This document shows, in pieces, positions 12,554 through 25,323 of a DNA stretch of 64,000 bases. A program made the position numbers and the translations under genes. The notes beneath the pieces were generated by a model that saw only the letters and a program-made list of their open reading frames with translations, was not told the origin of the DNA and made no database searches. Numbering within the stretch: position 1 is the stretch's first letter; the number at the start of each line of letters is the position of its first letter. Origin of the DNA: Brassica napus (taxonomy: Eukaryota; Streptophyta; Magnoliopsida; Brassicales; Brassicaceae); the NCBI RefSeq assembly GCF_020379485.1, contig NC_063435.1, positions 806,001 to 870,000 of the forward strand. The letters run 5' to 3'.

Positions 12554-13396
12554 TATTCAGAATATCACATGATCAAGTTTTGTTTTTCCTTTCTCTTTGT
12601 CATATTTCTTTCTTTCTCTTTGTCATATTCAAAATACCATTGGATCAAGTTTTGTTTTCTTTCTCTTTGTGTTAGTGCATGTTCCTTTCCTTGTAAATCT
12701 TTAATGTTTTCTCAATTGTAGGTATTGTAGTTTCTTGTTTGGAATTCGATTGGAGAAATTAGCTATCATGACAAGAATCATGCACCTAAGCATGCTAAAT
12801 AAAAGGTTTTTAAGAGTTTGTTTTGCTATGTACAAGAGTAAAATGTCTTTAAAAGTTTGCTTTGCTATGTACAAGTTAAGCACATGTACTCATGTTTATA
12901 GTTTTTTTTAGTATTCCGTTTGACATCATAAACTTAGTTTGGGTTATCTTATGTATTTAGATGTGGTGTGATGACTCACAATGCCAAATCGTGTTGTGAA
13001 AGACATCGTAAAGTGGGAGCTAGACCATCAAATGAAATTGGTTGCTTATTTTCTATGGTTATGTTACACATTAGTTTGGAAAAGAAGAAATTCGAATTAT
13101 AGTAGGTTGACAGCATAAATACCATCTTTGATGACAATAAACTGAAAGGATGATATCTTAGTGTTTGGTGGCTCCTCATAGTTTGCTTGATAACTTATTC
13201 CTTTAAACCAAACAAAAATTTTATAAATTAAGTAAATATATGTATGTAATATGTCTATCTAGAATGTTCGAGCAAAGCCATTATTATTAACATTAATGAC
13301 AATATGTTGTTTTAATTTCTCAGTAGCCTTGTCCTCCGCAAAGCTGTTACTTTCAAAATTTCCTATTCTGAAAACTTATTGCAAACATGAAACATA

Positions 13397-13620
13397 CTTC
13401 CTCCGTATTTTATATATGACGCTTTAGGATTGTGCACATAGATTAAAAAACATTTAATTTCTAAACAAAAACATCATTAATTGTTTACCTAACCACAATT
13501 TAATCAATAATAAAATAAGAAACTATTATATCATTGGTTATCTAGCATATTTGTACAACAAATAGTCTCTCTTTCAAAGAAAAAGTCTCTTTCTCTTCTC
13601 ATCTAAAGCAGTAACCTAAA
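13397..13620 (+). mobile_element. Partial Stowaway-like MITE
   Basis: Begins CTTCCTCCGTATTTTATATA directly after a TA dinucleotide, followed by GACGCTTTAGGATTGTGCACA and an AT-rich body with AACATCATTAATTGTTTACC, a composition common in Brassicaceae Stowaway elements (ends CTCCCTCCGT). The opposite terminal repeat was not found; the right boundary is a guess. Confidence 0.5.
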
Positions 13621-16088
13621 GTTTGAATGATAAATCTCTCCTATGGAACAAATTCTGCATGTAACTCATGCTTTTTGTGCCCACCAAGAACCCTAAAAGA
13701 GAGGCGGATTTGATCTTCTTTGAAAAAAACTATTTGGGCCTAATTTCAGTACAAGCCCGTTTATGGATTTTGCAATTTATGGGATCAATGTTATGTGGAG
13801 AAATGTTTCTAGAAAAGGATAGGCATAAAGTGAAGATAGTGAAGTCTGTGAAGACCTTCGCATGTGAGTCGCATACACACGAGGGTCCTTAAACATTGAT
13901 GAGCTTATCTTCCTTGTCTTCTATTAATGCTCTTAAATAAGTTCCCAACTAATATTTGATACCAATTTTTTTTTCTTGTGTACCTAAGAGAGTTTTTAAT
14001 CTATATATATGTCCATGATAGTTCTAGAGATGATGCAGTGGACAATCATTGAGACTCAAATCTTTTTACAGTAACACGTTTTCATACAATTAGATATTTT
14101 CATTGTTTTTTTGTATTGGACTCAGATTGTCTATGAGTTAATTTTTCTATTATGAAGAAAAAGTTAGATCCGACATAAACTGAATTTTGTTTTTGAAGTT
14201 TGTCAAAACCATTAAGGATAGAATAGTAACTCAAATCATTTGTGGTGATACTATGGAAATAAATTCGAAATCGATCATTAAATATGACTGGATTATTTTA
14301 GCAAAAAAAAAAGAAGAAGATGGAGGTTTCACTTACCATTTACTAATTAACATACTGAAGTTTCTCTTTGTTTCTTGGGTTAGTTTAAGAGAGACTGAGA
14401 GAGGGCAGTGGCTCGATGCCTCGATGCATGTTGGCACGTGATTCAAAAATCGGACGTGACGGTCGTGGTTTTGGATTTTATGGGAAGGCCACGTGCATGG
14501 TGTTTTCGCCGCCGTTAAAATATAGTTGAAAGACAAGATTTTCCTCCGTCACGGCCTGAGAAGTTTGACGACGTCAACTGATAGAGTCAAGTGGACGCTA
14601 AACTCCACCGGAAAGAAGCAGAAGAGTCGGTCCACGCTCACATGCCACTCTTAACATACTTAATCGCTTAATGCACACACGTTTCCAAACGAGTCAAAAA
14701 ATCATAAGTATTTATATCTATTTTCTTTCAAAAGTAGATATCTAGCTAGTGCACTTTTAGTAGTAATTTTTATTGATGAAAACGCGTTTACAGGATTGAC
14801 TAATGGGGGTTACTGCTTGTGGAAACTTTTAGATGAAAGCTAACTAGCTAATCGTACATGAAAAGAGTTTTGTACAATAATGCGGATTAAATTGAAATTC
14901 TGGTTTTTAGAGTGGTATACGATAGCGTTTGTCGGTTGGTTGGAGAACATTGTCTTTGCATCGTCTTAAAATCGATCACCTGATGGAAATGGAATGCGCG
15001 ATAGATGAAAACAAATGGGCTTACCGTATATTCGAATATTTAATATATTTATCAGATGTGATAACACTATTTTTGCTTAGTTTATAGAAAATCACATTGA
15101 ATAAATGTTGCCTGCTTTGTAATAGCGAGAGAACAGGTGGAATCGGGTATGGGCCCGTGAAATAGTTAAAATAAGTTTTTCTAAATAAAGAGGCTGAGAC
15201 AGTCGCACGATGGTGGCTTTAGCGCTCTGTTTCTCTCATAATCTGCCGTCTCCTTTTCAAGTGGGCCACATTCCCTCTACACCGTCAGCCGTAGAGCCCC
15301 ACCCACGTTCACTCATTTACCCTTCTTGTCTCTTTGCTCACTGATCACTATCTTTCTCGAACTAAGGATCCAAATGGTGACAGTATTAACAAAAATAATC
15401 GAAAATATAAGAGTTAAATAAATTATAAGTAAAAAAAAGTTTCATAATTACATTTTTTTTTTGTAAAAAGTAAGTGTATAATATAAGCACAATTCGTTTA
15501 TATAGAATCATAAAAAAAACATAAGAACGAGACGCAATATTGCAATGGCCACGTTCCGGCCGACATCGAAGACTGTTATCCTACATCCAGATTTTAGCCG
15601 AACGAGGGCACAGCTGAACAGTCACCACAACTGATTTTTTTTAAATGGTGAATTATCAAGAAAGCCTGAGAAAAGACAACAGCTCACATGTTGTCAGAAA
15701 AAAATAAATCAATTATACTACACGCAAATCTTAAAAAGTGAGATCCAACTGATTACACAATCCTCCTCGTAGCAACTCCACCGGACATCCATTGACCATT
15801 GTATTTCAACCACATGACTAAAATGATTTTTTCACTAATTGCATGATTACTTGGGGAAAAAATCCCCATGATTTGATCGGTCGTCCAAAGTTATGATATA
15901 AAACTAATACTTCGAAGTTACATAAATATCAAATCACGTTGGTGTACAGATAGATATTTGCATATGAGATCAATTTCTCGTTGGCATTTTTGTTGAAGTG
16001 TTGACCACATGTGGATATGAACCAACCCAATATTTGTTATTTCTCTTTAAATTAACACAAATAACATGCAAAACTGTCTAATATGTTA

Positions 16089-16130
16089 CTCCCTCTGTTT
16101 CGGTAAGATATAAGTTTTAGAATTTTTACA
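16089..16130 (+). mobile_element. Solo Stowaway-like terminus
   Basis: CTCCCTCTGTTTCGGTAAGA follows a TA dinucleotide at 16,087-16,088. The sequence continues TATAAGTTTTAGAATTTT, as in Stowaway MITE ends. No partner terminus downstream, so probably a deletion remnant. Confidence 0.45.
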
Positions 16131-16835
16131 CAACTTCTTTTTAATCTCTGCCAACTCACTTCTAATGTTATCATTCAGTGTGTCGTAGGTTTGCTTAAAG
16201 CATAAAACATTAATTTATACAACTCTGAACCATGCATATATAGTTTTCCATTCGTATCACACGAATTGCAAGCACTTGATAATTAGTCATCATAACATCG
16301 ATATTTTAATGTAATGTGTACATTTAGGCCATTAACCTGCATTAATGTCCGTTGGTAGTAACCGGTATTAATGTCATTCATATGTTTACTATTCATAACC
16401 ATAATACAGAATTATGATTCTTTTACAAAAGATGTTTCTTCGAAATATGGAAAATCATATATAATGAAATGGCAAATCAATGTTCTAGCAAACTTGCATT
16501 AAAAACTCTTATTGTTTAATATTTAACAAAAACAAATTTTGTTTAAGAATAATAATCTGACGGCAGAAACAAAACATTGAGAAAAGAACTGAGCTTCCAG
16601 AAATAACCCTCTTTGCTGTTCACTTCTGCAATATATGCTAAATCCCAAAAGAGTGAGTCACGGCCCCACGTGGATACGCAAACCACATCAGTGGCATAAA
16701 TCCGTAAATTGTAGCAAAATCGAGAGGTATTTTCCAAGTTGTAAATCCATATAAGCAGTTGCCGCTCATCTCATAATCTCCCATAATTGTTTATTAAAGT
16801 CTCTTTTGCTATCTCCTTTACTTTGGTCGTTCACA

Positions 16836-19014
16836 ATGAAAGGAGGCACCGTCTCGTTTCTCTTCGTTCTTCTCATCTCCCCTTCACCTCCATTTTCTGC
16901 TTCCGTGATGGTAATCATCAATTACATACTGACATACATATACACGCGTACCATGACATATCTACTCCTCCATGTAATTATATATGATTGCATCTTTAGT
17001 GATTTGTTTCTTTCTTTGAGAAATATTGACATGTTTACTTCAAAGCTTAATTATGTTGTGTGAATGAAAAAACGTTAGTTCTGTTTACTTTCTATCCATA
17101 AGTCTCTAACTGGGACATTTTTCTAAAAGCCACTAAACAAAAAAGCCTGGTCGGGACCATTTTGTTAATATTTTCTGTTAAAAAATTGCCTTTCTCTTTT
17201 GGATATGAACCATTTCTCCGTATAAAACTCGTGATAATATTATTTATTATATTTCACGAAAATCAACTTACACAAAGAAATGTAACACGTTCACTGAAAC
17301 CGAGGGAAATTTCGTAAACGCAGGGATGTTACCAAACGGTGATTTTGAGCTAGGACCAAAACCATCAGACATGAAAGGAACACAAGTGATAAACAAGAAC
17401 GCTATTCCAAGCTGGGAGCTTACAGGCTTCGTCGAATACATAAAATCCGGTCAAAAACAAGGAGACATGCTCCTAGTAGTCCCTGCCGGAAAATTCGCCG
17501 TCCGGCTAGGAAACGAAGCATCGATCAAACAGAGACTTAACGTGACCAAAGGAATGTATTACTCGCTCACGTTCAGTGCCGCAAGGACTTGTGCTCAAGA
17601 CGAACGGCTCAACATATCGGTGGCCCCTGACTCGGGCGTCATTCCTATACAGACTGTGTACAGTAGCAGTGGATGGGACCTATACGCTTGGGCGTTTCAA
17701 GCTGAGAGTAACGTGGCAGAGATCGTGATTCACAATCCTGGCGAGGAAGAAGATCCTGCTTGTGGACCACTTATTGATGGTGTTGCCATCAAGGCTCTAT
17801 ACCCTCCAAGACCTACCAATAGTAAGTGTATTTCCTTTTATATATTATATGGTTTATATCTATTAATATTCTAAGAAATATCATTTTCATTAATTATCCA
17901 CTGTGATCTGTCATGTCTAAGAAATATATCCTTTTCATTAATTATCTACATGTGAATTTTAGCTAGTTATAGTCAGGGCATTTAGGGGTGTTGGCATTTT
18001 TGAATATTTGGTTTTCTAGTTTGTAGAACCGTATATTGCATTAGAACCGAGACATTCGGTGGTTAATTTTTCAGTTAAAGAAAAATCTGAGTATAAATAT
18101 ATTAAATTAATCTCCTATATAACTAATGTATGACCAGATATAAAAAAGATATGTACGTGTAATGAATTTTGGTTCATTAGTTTTAGTTAATTTGATACAT
18201 ATAGAAAAACTTACAAAGGAGTTATGTTTCGAAGATTTTGGCTTGGTTAGATTACGTTTTTTTTTTCACTTGCAGTTTATAAACCTGAGTAGTGAGTATG
18301 AACATATTTGACCCAAACGAAAAAATGGATTGGTAACATTACATAACTGTGGTCTATGTACGTGTGTGGCCAAGACTTATGCAAGAATCAATCAAATGAT
18401 GTATTTAATATAAATATTATTTTTATTAATAATATAAATATAAATATTATTAAAAAAATTATTTTTTCTATTAAATGAAACAGAGAACATATTGAAAAAT
18501 GGAGGATTCGAAGAAGGTCCCTATCTACTCCCAAACTCCACAACCGGCGTTCTGATTCCTCCATTCATAGAAGATGACCACTCTCCTTTACCCGCTTGGA
18601 TGATAGAATCCCTCAAAGCCGTCAAATACGTTGACGTCGAACACTTCTCAGTCCCACAAGGCCGTAGAGCCGTCGAGCTAGTTGCAGGGAAGGAAAGAAA
18701 GCGCGATCGCTCAGGTGGCTAGGACCATCATAGGGAAGACATACGTGCTTTCTTTTGCGGTTGGAGACGCGAACAACGCGTGCGAAGGCTCGATGATAGT
18801 CGAGGCGTTTGCGGGAAGAGACACGTTAAAGGTTCCTTACGAGTCGAAAGGGAAGGGAGGTTTCAAACGCGCTACTTTGCGGTTTGTGGCGGTTTCGACC
18901 CGCACGAGGGTTATGTTTTACAGCACGTTTTATGCGATGAGAAGCGATGATTTCTCGTCGCTGTGTGGTCCCGTGATCGACGATGTTAAGCTCCTCAGCG
19001 TTCGCAAGGCTTAA
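16836..19014 (+). CDS. DUF642 cell-wall protein (At5g11420-like), 4-bp duplication in last exon
   Basis: DUF642 proteins are secreted cell-wall proteins with two carbohydrate-binding-like halves, linked to pectin and pectin-methylesterase control. Exon 1 (16,836-16,910) gives MKGGTVSFLFVLLIS plus the rest of a signal peptide. Exon 2 (to 17,821, donor GTAAGT) carries MLPNGDFELGPKPSDM, GFVEYIKSGQKQGDMLLVVP and WDLYAWAFQAESNVAEIVIH. Exon 3 (from 18,484) carries ILKNGGFEEGP and, after a break, VARTIIGKTYVLSFAVGDAN and SSLCGPVIDDVKLLSVRK. The break is a duplicated AAAG at 18,693-18,700 that shifts VAGKESAIAQVAR out of frame and truncates the product after about 277 residues instead of about 366. 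The exon 1/2 join is also uncertain: CGCAG at 17,322 gives the wrong phase, while a weaker CCGAG acceptor at 17,304 keeps frame. A disabled or truncated allele, if the assembly is correct. Confidence 0.88.
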
Positions 19015-20524
19015 AATGGTCCTTGTTTTATTTTAAAGGTTTTTTTCGTATAAGGAGTGTGGGGTTTTTTAAAAGAGTAATTTTTATCTCTGGTGCTTTT
19101 GAAATGAGATGATTTATATACCGAGTGAGTTGTTATGTTGTAGGGTTTTATATTAAACAGAAATGTCTTGCTTATATCTATTTCTTGTATGAGAAGGCTG
19201 AAGAAATGTTATCGTTTTTTATTACTATATATTGGATTTTTGAGGAGATCATATGATTTACAAAGATTAATAAAGGTGTGCTATTAATGGGTGTAAGTGG
19301 TTCTTCCTATGAGAAATATTATGAATAGAAGAAATAATTATTTACGGAATATAAATGGAGTAAAAACTGAAATTATCAATGAAATAGAAAATTTCATACA
19401 TTTATTTATTCACGAAAATTTTAGGATCATGAATAAAAAGAATAAATTTTACAAAAGATTAATTTTGTTGTTTCTTTCCAAAAATGAATGTGTGGTATTA
19501 TTTTAAATGTTTTTGATAATAACTAGTAACTATTTTATAGAATTCTGTGTTTAAATAATTTTTTTCTAGAAAATAGCATTGATCCAGACTCCAGAGAAAT
19601 GAGGATAAGAATTTGGGTATTCAATTCTGATATATTTATTTGTTTACAAACATGGATATGCTATATGCATATACTATATATTTTTGTGTGTGTATTATTG
19701 AGTACTATCAAACTATTGAAATTGGTATACCTACCTACCTATGATCAACTCGTCTAATCGATACATAAACTATTTGACTGTGTAATTCAATACCTAAAGT
19801 AATAACCAGTTTGAATTTAATCTTGAACTTAGAACTAAATTTTCTTAAAGTACCTTTAATATTGAAAGTGCTATAATCCGAACCTGTCGAAACAGAGGAT
19901 TTTAAAATCTCTGTTAATAGTGTTCTCTGTATCTGTAGTTTCCTTTTGTTTCACTAATCTCTTTGTAGCCATCGTAGTATGCAAAGCTCGGAATAGTCCA
20001 AGTTTAAAATAAAATTCCTTTTAAACACTTTTGAGTTTCCCTTTTTTTCTTAAAAAGAAGAAGAAAATGACATATGCTCTCTGCTTTGCAACAATGGATT
20101 TGGAGAGTTTTACATATTGTATTAAGGTTACATATAGTTGCTATACAATTATATTTGTTTCTTTTTATTTGCTATATTTTTGCGTTAGAACTTACAATGA
20201 TTACATAATTTTATATAACAAATAAAATGGCAATATACAGGTGAAAAACATTTCAGACTATACAATTCATAAGAAGTGGAGTTGCAAAAAAAAGGAAAAA
20301 AAAAAAGGAAAAAAAGACTAGACTAGCTGCCAACAAACAAACATCAGTCAGATTTCCACTTCCAAAACTATACATTTTACCATCACTTAATCACTCTCAA
20401 TATCATTTACCCTAAAGATTACAATCAACTTCATTGATACAACACACCCCATTACCTGTCCTTATTATGGGTGTGCAGCCGAAAATAAAATACATTAAAA
20501 CTTCACAACAAAGGATATATCAGA
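19015..20524. other. Intergenic between convergent DUF642 and CID5 genes
   Basis: The 3' ends of both genes face here. AT-rich sequence with no gene or recognisable element. Confidence 0.6.
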
Positions 20525-21102
20525 TCAGGCTGATACAGTTGCATTAGGAATAACCACCGATGGTGACGATACAGCGATTTCTGTAGCTGCCTTCTTTCGT
20601 GTTGACGCCTTTGAGCTTGATGGCCCTGATTCACAGAGATCCCCAATATCCAACGTCTCTGGGAGGTGTTCTTGAGCTTCAGTGCTGTATATCTACCGCA
20701 AGATAGATCAAAATCATCGGTTATGTAACAAAAATATAATGTTCCATGTGAATGATCACGAGAGATGACTGATGAACTTACCTCAAGCTGATTCAGCATC
20801 TCAATGGTTGCTTCAAGATCACCGCTATTGGCCAGGTAAACATCAGTTATAGACTCTTGTGAGAGACCAGAGAATGTAACCAGAAGGTATTCAATGTCCA
20901 TGTCTATATCCATCTCCATATCCAAATCATCATCATCCCTTATTTGCTTGTATGCCATTTCAGAGGATGTCTTGGGCATGAATATCTGCTCTCGTCCCTG
21001 CATGCTACGTGTGGCCAAACCATCCATATCATCCACTCTTTTAGAGAGTGGTACGTATGATGCTGCATGGGGATTCAATGCAAACGTTCCACCTGGCTTC
21101 AT
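20525..21102 (-). CDS. CID5-like PAM2/CUE protein (poly(A)-binding-protein interactor)
   Basis: Two exons, 21,102-20,782 and 20,692-20,525, encode 162 residues. The first exon starts MKPGGTFALNPHAASYVPLS: the segment LNPHAASYVP matches the PAM2 motif that binds the MLLE domain of poly(A)-binding protein. An acidic D/M-rich linker (DDDDLDMEMDIDMDIEYLL) follows, then a CUE ubiquitin-binding helix bundle (FSGLSQESITDVYLANSGDL, then EATIEMLNQLE). The second exon is a Ser/Lys-rich tail ending NATVSA. Arabidopsis CID5 (also named IPD1, linked to repression of endoreduplication in the dark) has the same architecture and position. The frame is open and the splice sites are canonical (GTAAGT donor), so the gene looks intact. 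An upstream in-frame extension to 21,141 starts at a non-ATG codon and is not used. Confidence 0.9.
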
Positions 21103-22072
21103 TGCTTTTGTCTTGATGATAAAGTTATTGCTAAATTCCAATTGTTATCCATTATTAATAAACAACAAAAAGACAAAGGCAGAAGACAACAATAGTAACT
21201 TGTGTGACACGGAAAAGACAAAATCAGTTATATCTTACGCTGCACGATCTAACCAACCTAAGGTATATAAGTATATAACACAACGTTTCTATCAGATAAC
21301 ACAGAAGGAAGAAATATTGAACATGTGACAATGAATATATGTCTATAAAGGTTATTTTAGAACCTGGTCACAAATCGTGTTAATGCTTGAATAAATAAAT
21401 AAAACAATTCACAATCAAAAGAAATGATGGGAATAAGAGTGATTATATGCAAAATTTCAAAAACGAATAGGGATCGTCTCTTGACCTCGTCAACGATGGA
21501 CGTAAAAGGACAAGGATCAACGAAACATCAGGAGAGAAAACGAGCTTACCAGAGAAAAAAACTAGCGTTCCTCAATGTGTCAAGGGAAAGAGAATTTTTT
21601 TTTTTACTGTAGACTGCATATTATGCGAATAACTCTTTTATAAGTTTATTATATAGTATATGATACAATGAAAGATTTTTCTGTATACTAGAAGAGAGCT
21701 CGGTTTTTGATGGATAGCATAAAAAATTTTACAAATGGAAAAAGACACAACTGGAGGGAAGCCGCAAAAACAGGCTTCTTATACCCTCCTATGTAATTAA
21801 GATCTGATCATATCTGAAAAGACGAACCATAACAATAACCATTGCCCTGCCTCCAGTGGCAATCATCCCAACAAAAACATGAGAGATGATCCCAAATGTG
21901 TCTTTTATATAGGTAATAGAAGCACAAGTATTATACAAAAAAAAATGATCATCCATGGCTGCCTTGGTTTAGACAAACCAGCAGCTCTTTTTTCTTGAAC
22001 AGATGATCAGCTCAAGCTTCTACCTCATCCCACGGTGAAGATCACACCGTTATTCTTTTTCTTAGACAGGCC
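21103..22072. other. Spacer between CID5 promoter and FLZ 3' end
   Basis: Upstream region of CID5 and downstream region of the FLZ gene, both minus strand. A C-rich TCTCC-type leader is not obvious. No extra gene was seen; the small ATG frame at 21,424-21,612 has no support. Confidence 0.55.
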
Positions 22073-22876
22073 CTACTCTGAAGAAGAGCCAGACTTGGCT
22101 TCTTCTTCCTCCATTTTCTCATCCTGATGAATCACCTCTAAACGACACTCAATACTGCAGAAAGCTTTGTATCCTCTGAAAACCAAACAAAGAAACCAAA
22201 ATTTAAACAACAAACTTCAACTGTGTATGAATTGGTTACACTTAAAAAGAGCCATATGACATAGGCTAAGTGTCAATATATAGAGTTGAATGAGTTACCT
22301 GTACATGTATATATCTTTCCCCATACCCAACTTCTTATTGCAAAAGAAGCAGGAGCTCAAGAAGTCATTGGGAGGTAACACTAACACATCAGTAATCGTT
22401 GTCAAGTCAAGAGGAGCAATAACAAAAATGCTCTCTTTCTTGATACCACAACAACGTCTCTTCATCTCCTTACTATCTACCGACTCCAGACACGCATTGT
22501 TGTTGTTGTTGACAAAAGTGTTCCTAGTTCTCACCATTGACTCAAAGATGATGTTTTTACTATCAGGTGATGGAAGAAGAATCCTTGATGATTCAGTGTG
22601 ATGATCATCATCAAGAGAATCCACTATACTCAAGCCTACTTTTCCAGAATCCCAGCTCTTTTTATGCGTTTTCCGGATTGAACTCAAAGAAGATCCACCA
22701 AAGGGATTCACTAAACTAGGGAACAAAATGAACTCCAACGGAGATGTTGGGCTCCAAGCTGCTTCGTAATCAGATACACAAGAGCTGATTGTGTTGTTTT
22801 TAAGCCCTGAAGACTCCGGTTTAGTCAAATAGAAAACAGAACCAGAAGCCATTTGATTGTTGGGATGCTGAGACAT
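22073..22876 (-). CDS. FLZ (DUF581) zinc-finger protein, At5g11460-like
   Basis: FLZ proteins carry an FCS-like zinc finger and serve as SnRK1 kinase scaffolds in plant energy signalling. Exons 22,876-22,299 and 22,175-22,073 give 226 residues. The start chosen is the ATG at 22,876 (MSQHPNNQ); the frame is open further upstream but without an ATG. Blocks shared with the family are SDYEAAWSPTSPLEF, NPFGGSS, SWDSGKVGLSIV and LPSPDSKNIIF. The FLZ domain spans the intron: FLSSCFFCNKKLGMGKDIYM in exon 1 and GYKAFCSIECR in exon 2, giving the C-x2-C...C-x3-C pattern. The tail is acidic (KMEEEEAKSGSSSE). The middle is shorter than I recall for the Arabidopsis protein. A long TC-rich leader with CTCTCTCTC near 23,200 suits its 5' UTR. 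It looks intact. Confidence 0.9.
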
Positions 22877-23964
22877 GATTTGGTCTACGTCAACAAACAA
22901 GAAGCAAATGTTAGCTCAGAGAATGATCCAAGGCTTGGACAAGAGTATCTAACAATGTCGGAAGAAAGCAAGAGAAGCTTTGATATTGAAATAAGCAAAG
23001 AAACAAATCTCTGGAAACTAAAGGAACAATGTATTCTAAGCTAAAGACTCGGTGTCAAAAGATTCAAAGAAGAACAAGAAGAAGAAAAAAGGCACCTCAG
23101 GACTTGTGTGATAGATAGACTCTGACTGGATGTTGAAGAAGAAGAATAACGCAGAGAAGTAAAAGACGAACAGTATCTATGCAAGTCTTTGACCTACTCT
23201 TCTCTCTCTCTCTCTCCTCAAATAGTGAGCTTCTCTCGGATTCTTTACGTACATATTTTAATTTATACTCATTAATTATTGATTAGCTATAAAACGATTA
23301 GTTTCGGTTAAGCTATCGTCATTATGGGCTGACCATCAATATCGTTTATCCGCGTGGAGGTTTCGTTAATCGCCACGTGGATACGAGTCACCATGATCTG
23401 ACCAGTGAACCATACTTAAACACATCTCTTCGCCGCCATCATTCACTTCTTGTCGTCTTCTGCTGACTCAGATTTCTTTCTTCATTGACTTCTTCGCACG
23501 TGCCAGGTTATAGTCTTACACTTCAATATGTGCGTGCGCTCACGCATGAACTTTTTTATATGATATCACAATCCTCAAGTACGCCTTCCGAAAAATTCCT
23601 TTTGTTGTATTTTACTACATAGTATGAAAGCGCTTGCTTTTGTCTGAGATTCTCTGTTAGTTTATTTTAAAACGATTCGCCCAAACCTGAAACATACGGT
23701 CTTGATCGTATAACCGGTGATAATATCATTTTTTCCTTGTAAATGGAAGTTAAAAATATCGAAGTTGTACAAAGATTACGGTAGACCTTAATTGTTTGAC
23801 ATTTTGGAACCTAAAGAATTAGGAGAATATGTTTAGAGAGATACTGGGCTCTTATTATATGGGCCACGCATTTATTATCGCACTCACAAAATTAAATGCT
23901 AAGCTGGTTGGGCCTAGAGAACTTTTATGGCCCACGTAGCCACAAAATTAAAAAAAAATTAGAT
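22877..23964. other. 5' region of the FLZ gene and spacer
   Basis: Includes the likely leader (22,877-23,220, with a purine-rich minus-strand complement and a CT repeat at 23,200-23,216) and promoter. GCCACGTGG at 23,372-23,380 is a perfect palindromic G-box (bZIP/bHLH site) about 500 bases upstream of the ATG. No further gene. Confidence 0.5.
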
Positions 23965-23989
23965 TGCGGTGAGCGTGGATCGAACACGC

Positions 23990-24032
<43 letters not shown>

Positions 24033-24037
24033 CCCGC
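23965..24037 (-). tRNA. tRNA-Phe (anticodon GAA)
   Basis: Reverse complement begins GCGGGGATAGCTCAGTTGGG and ends CACGCTCACCGCA. The anticodon loop is CTGAAGA with GAA at positions 34-36 and the T-arm is GTTCGATC. 73 nt, no intron. A run of eight T's follows on the minus strand (A run at 23,951-23,958), a good Pol III terminator. Confidence 0.96.
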
Positions 24038-25080
24038 AAGATGTTAAATACAACATTTTTATCTAAATTATACTATATTCGTATGTACTAGTTAAAGTTC
24101 CAGCAAGATTCAAGAGAGCAGTGACAAATTTGTATACAGAACAAAAAAACAAAATCTTAGCATGACATTAATCAAAACATATTGCCAAAGAAACGGTACA
24201 CTGTTTTTTTGGTTGTTCTTTGTTATATTATAAGTCTATAATCATGAGAATTGAGAAGTGTGGTTTAGAGTTTTTTAGTGTTTGAGCCATTAGTTTCTTA
24301 GCTGAGCCATATGCAACAATGTCTCGTCCCAACCTTGATTTGTCACACTGCTAGTAGTCCATAGTTGTGTTGTCTCAAAGAATCCTTGAATCTAATATCT
24401 CTTCCTTCCATTTTCCGTTTTTTTTACTCTTATCGCATTTCGTGGATACCATAGTGATTTGCACCTGAGATTATAGATTAATAATAATTCATCCCAGTAT
24501 ATAGACAAGACAAGACAATACAATAGCATACACTTATTCTTTCTCAATTCGCCACTACCTGTTTTATCACAAAATTGAACAACTTAATTTTCTACTTACA
24601 TTCTCAATTCTTTAACTAAATATTTAACTGATTAGAATTTATAATGGAACTGAGTGAATTTTGAAGATTTTTTGGTAAAAATATGAAAACTTAAATCCCC
24701 AAAATTCAAATTTATAAATTATTAATTAAAATCTACATAAACAAATAACAACTGTCTAGTTTCAGGGTTGTTTATATCTCACAGTAATAACTTAGGTCTT
24801 ATGCGTAAGATCTGTAAAATATAAGAGTTATTTTGTAAATATTGGTTTTAGTAAGATGAGACGACGGAGGAATTAAAAAAAAAAGAAGGGAGTCAGCAGT
24901 TTTGCGTTTTCTTTACAAGTGTTCTCTCTTTTTTATGTTCTCTCGAGTGGTTACGGTTTCTTCATTCTCGGGAAACTTGTAGGAAAGAGAGGCTGCAAGC
25001 CTGCAAGTGAGAGAGAGAGAGAGGGGGAAACCTATATTCGATTTGCTCCGTTCGATCGTTTCTAGCGAATCGAAGGCGAG
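24038..25080. other. Intergenic and CCDC25-like leader
   Basis: AT-rich spacer without genes up to about 24,900. The stretch 24,900-25,080 (CT-rich, then GAGAGAGAGAG at 25,010-25,022) looks like the transcription start and leader of the CCDC25-like gene. Confidence 0.5.
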
Positions 25081-25192
25081 ATGGTGTTCTACTTCAAGGC
25101 CCGACCAGATGCTGGAGACTACACCATCTTCATGGGCTTGATAAGTTCGAGAACGAGGAGCTCATCAAGTACGGCTTCCCCGAAGACGTCTG
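25081..25192 (+). pseudogene. CCDC25-like (At5g11500) first exon only, frameshifted
   Basis: CCDC25-family proteins are small conserved coiled-coil proteins of about 215 residues. Here only exon 1 is present: MVFYFKARPDAGDYTIFMGL, then after a one-base loss near 25,140 the frame continues DKFENEELIKYGFPEDVW up to a consensus donor TCTG/GTGAGCG. No later exon (the HVDKMSSAHVYLRLHKG region) exists downstream; instead the reverse-oriented first exon of ASP3 begins 132 bases away. A clear gene relic. Confidence 0.88.
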
Positions 25193-25323
25193 GTGAGCGA
25201 GAAAGAATATTCTTTATTTTTATGAGCTCCATCATGTGGCCTCGTTAATATGAGCTCATTGCTTAGTCGAATATGTTTGAAAACTACAACACACGGATAC
25301 ATCGAAGAAGAAGAAGAAGGTAC

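Larger units (their letters stand above)
12720..16835. other. Intergenic with MITE fragments
   Basis: About 4 kb without a supportable gene. Two partial Stowaway-type ends are listed separately (13,397 and 16,089). Several ATG frames of 60-85 codons (for example 14,217-14,441) show no motif. The part just before 16,836 would be the promoter of the DUF642 gene. Confidence 0.55.

Noticed and set aside
22877..22900. Eight-residue N-terminal extension of the FLZ protein
   Set aside because: The longer frame begins at TTG, not ATG; the first ATG is at 22,876.
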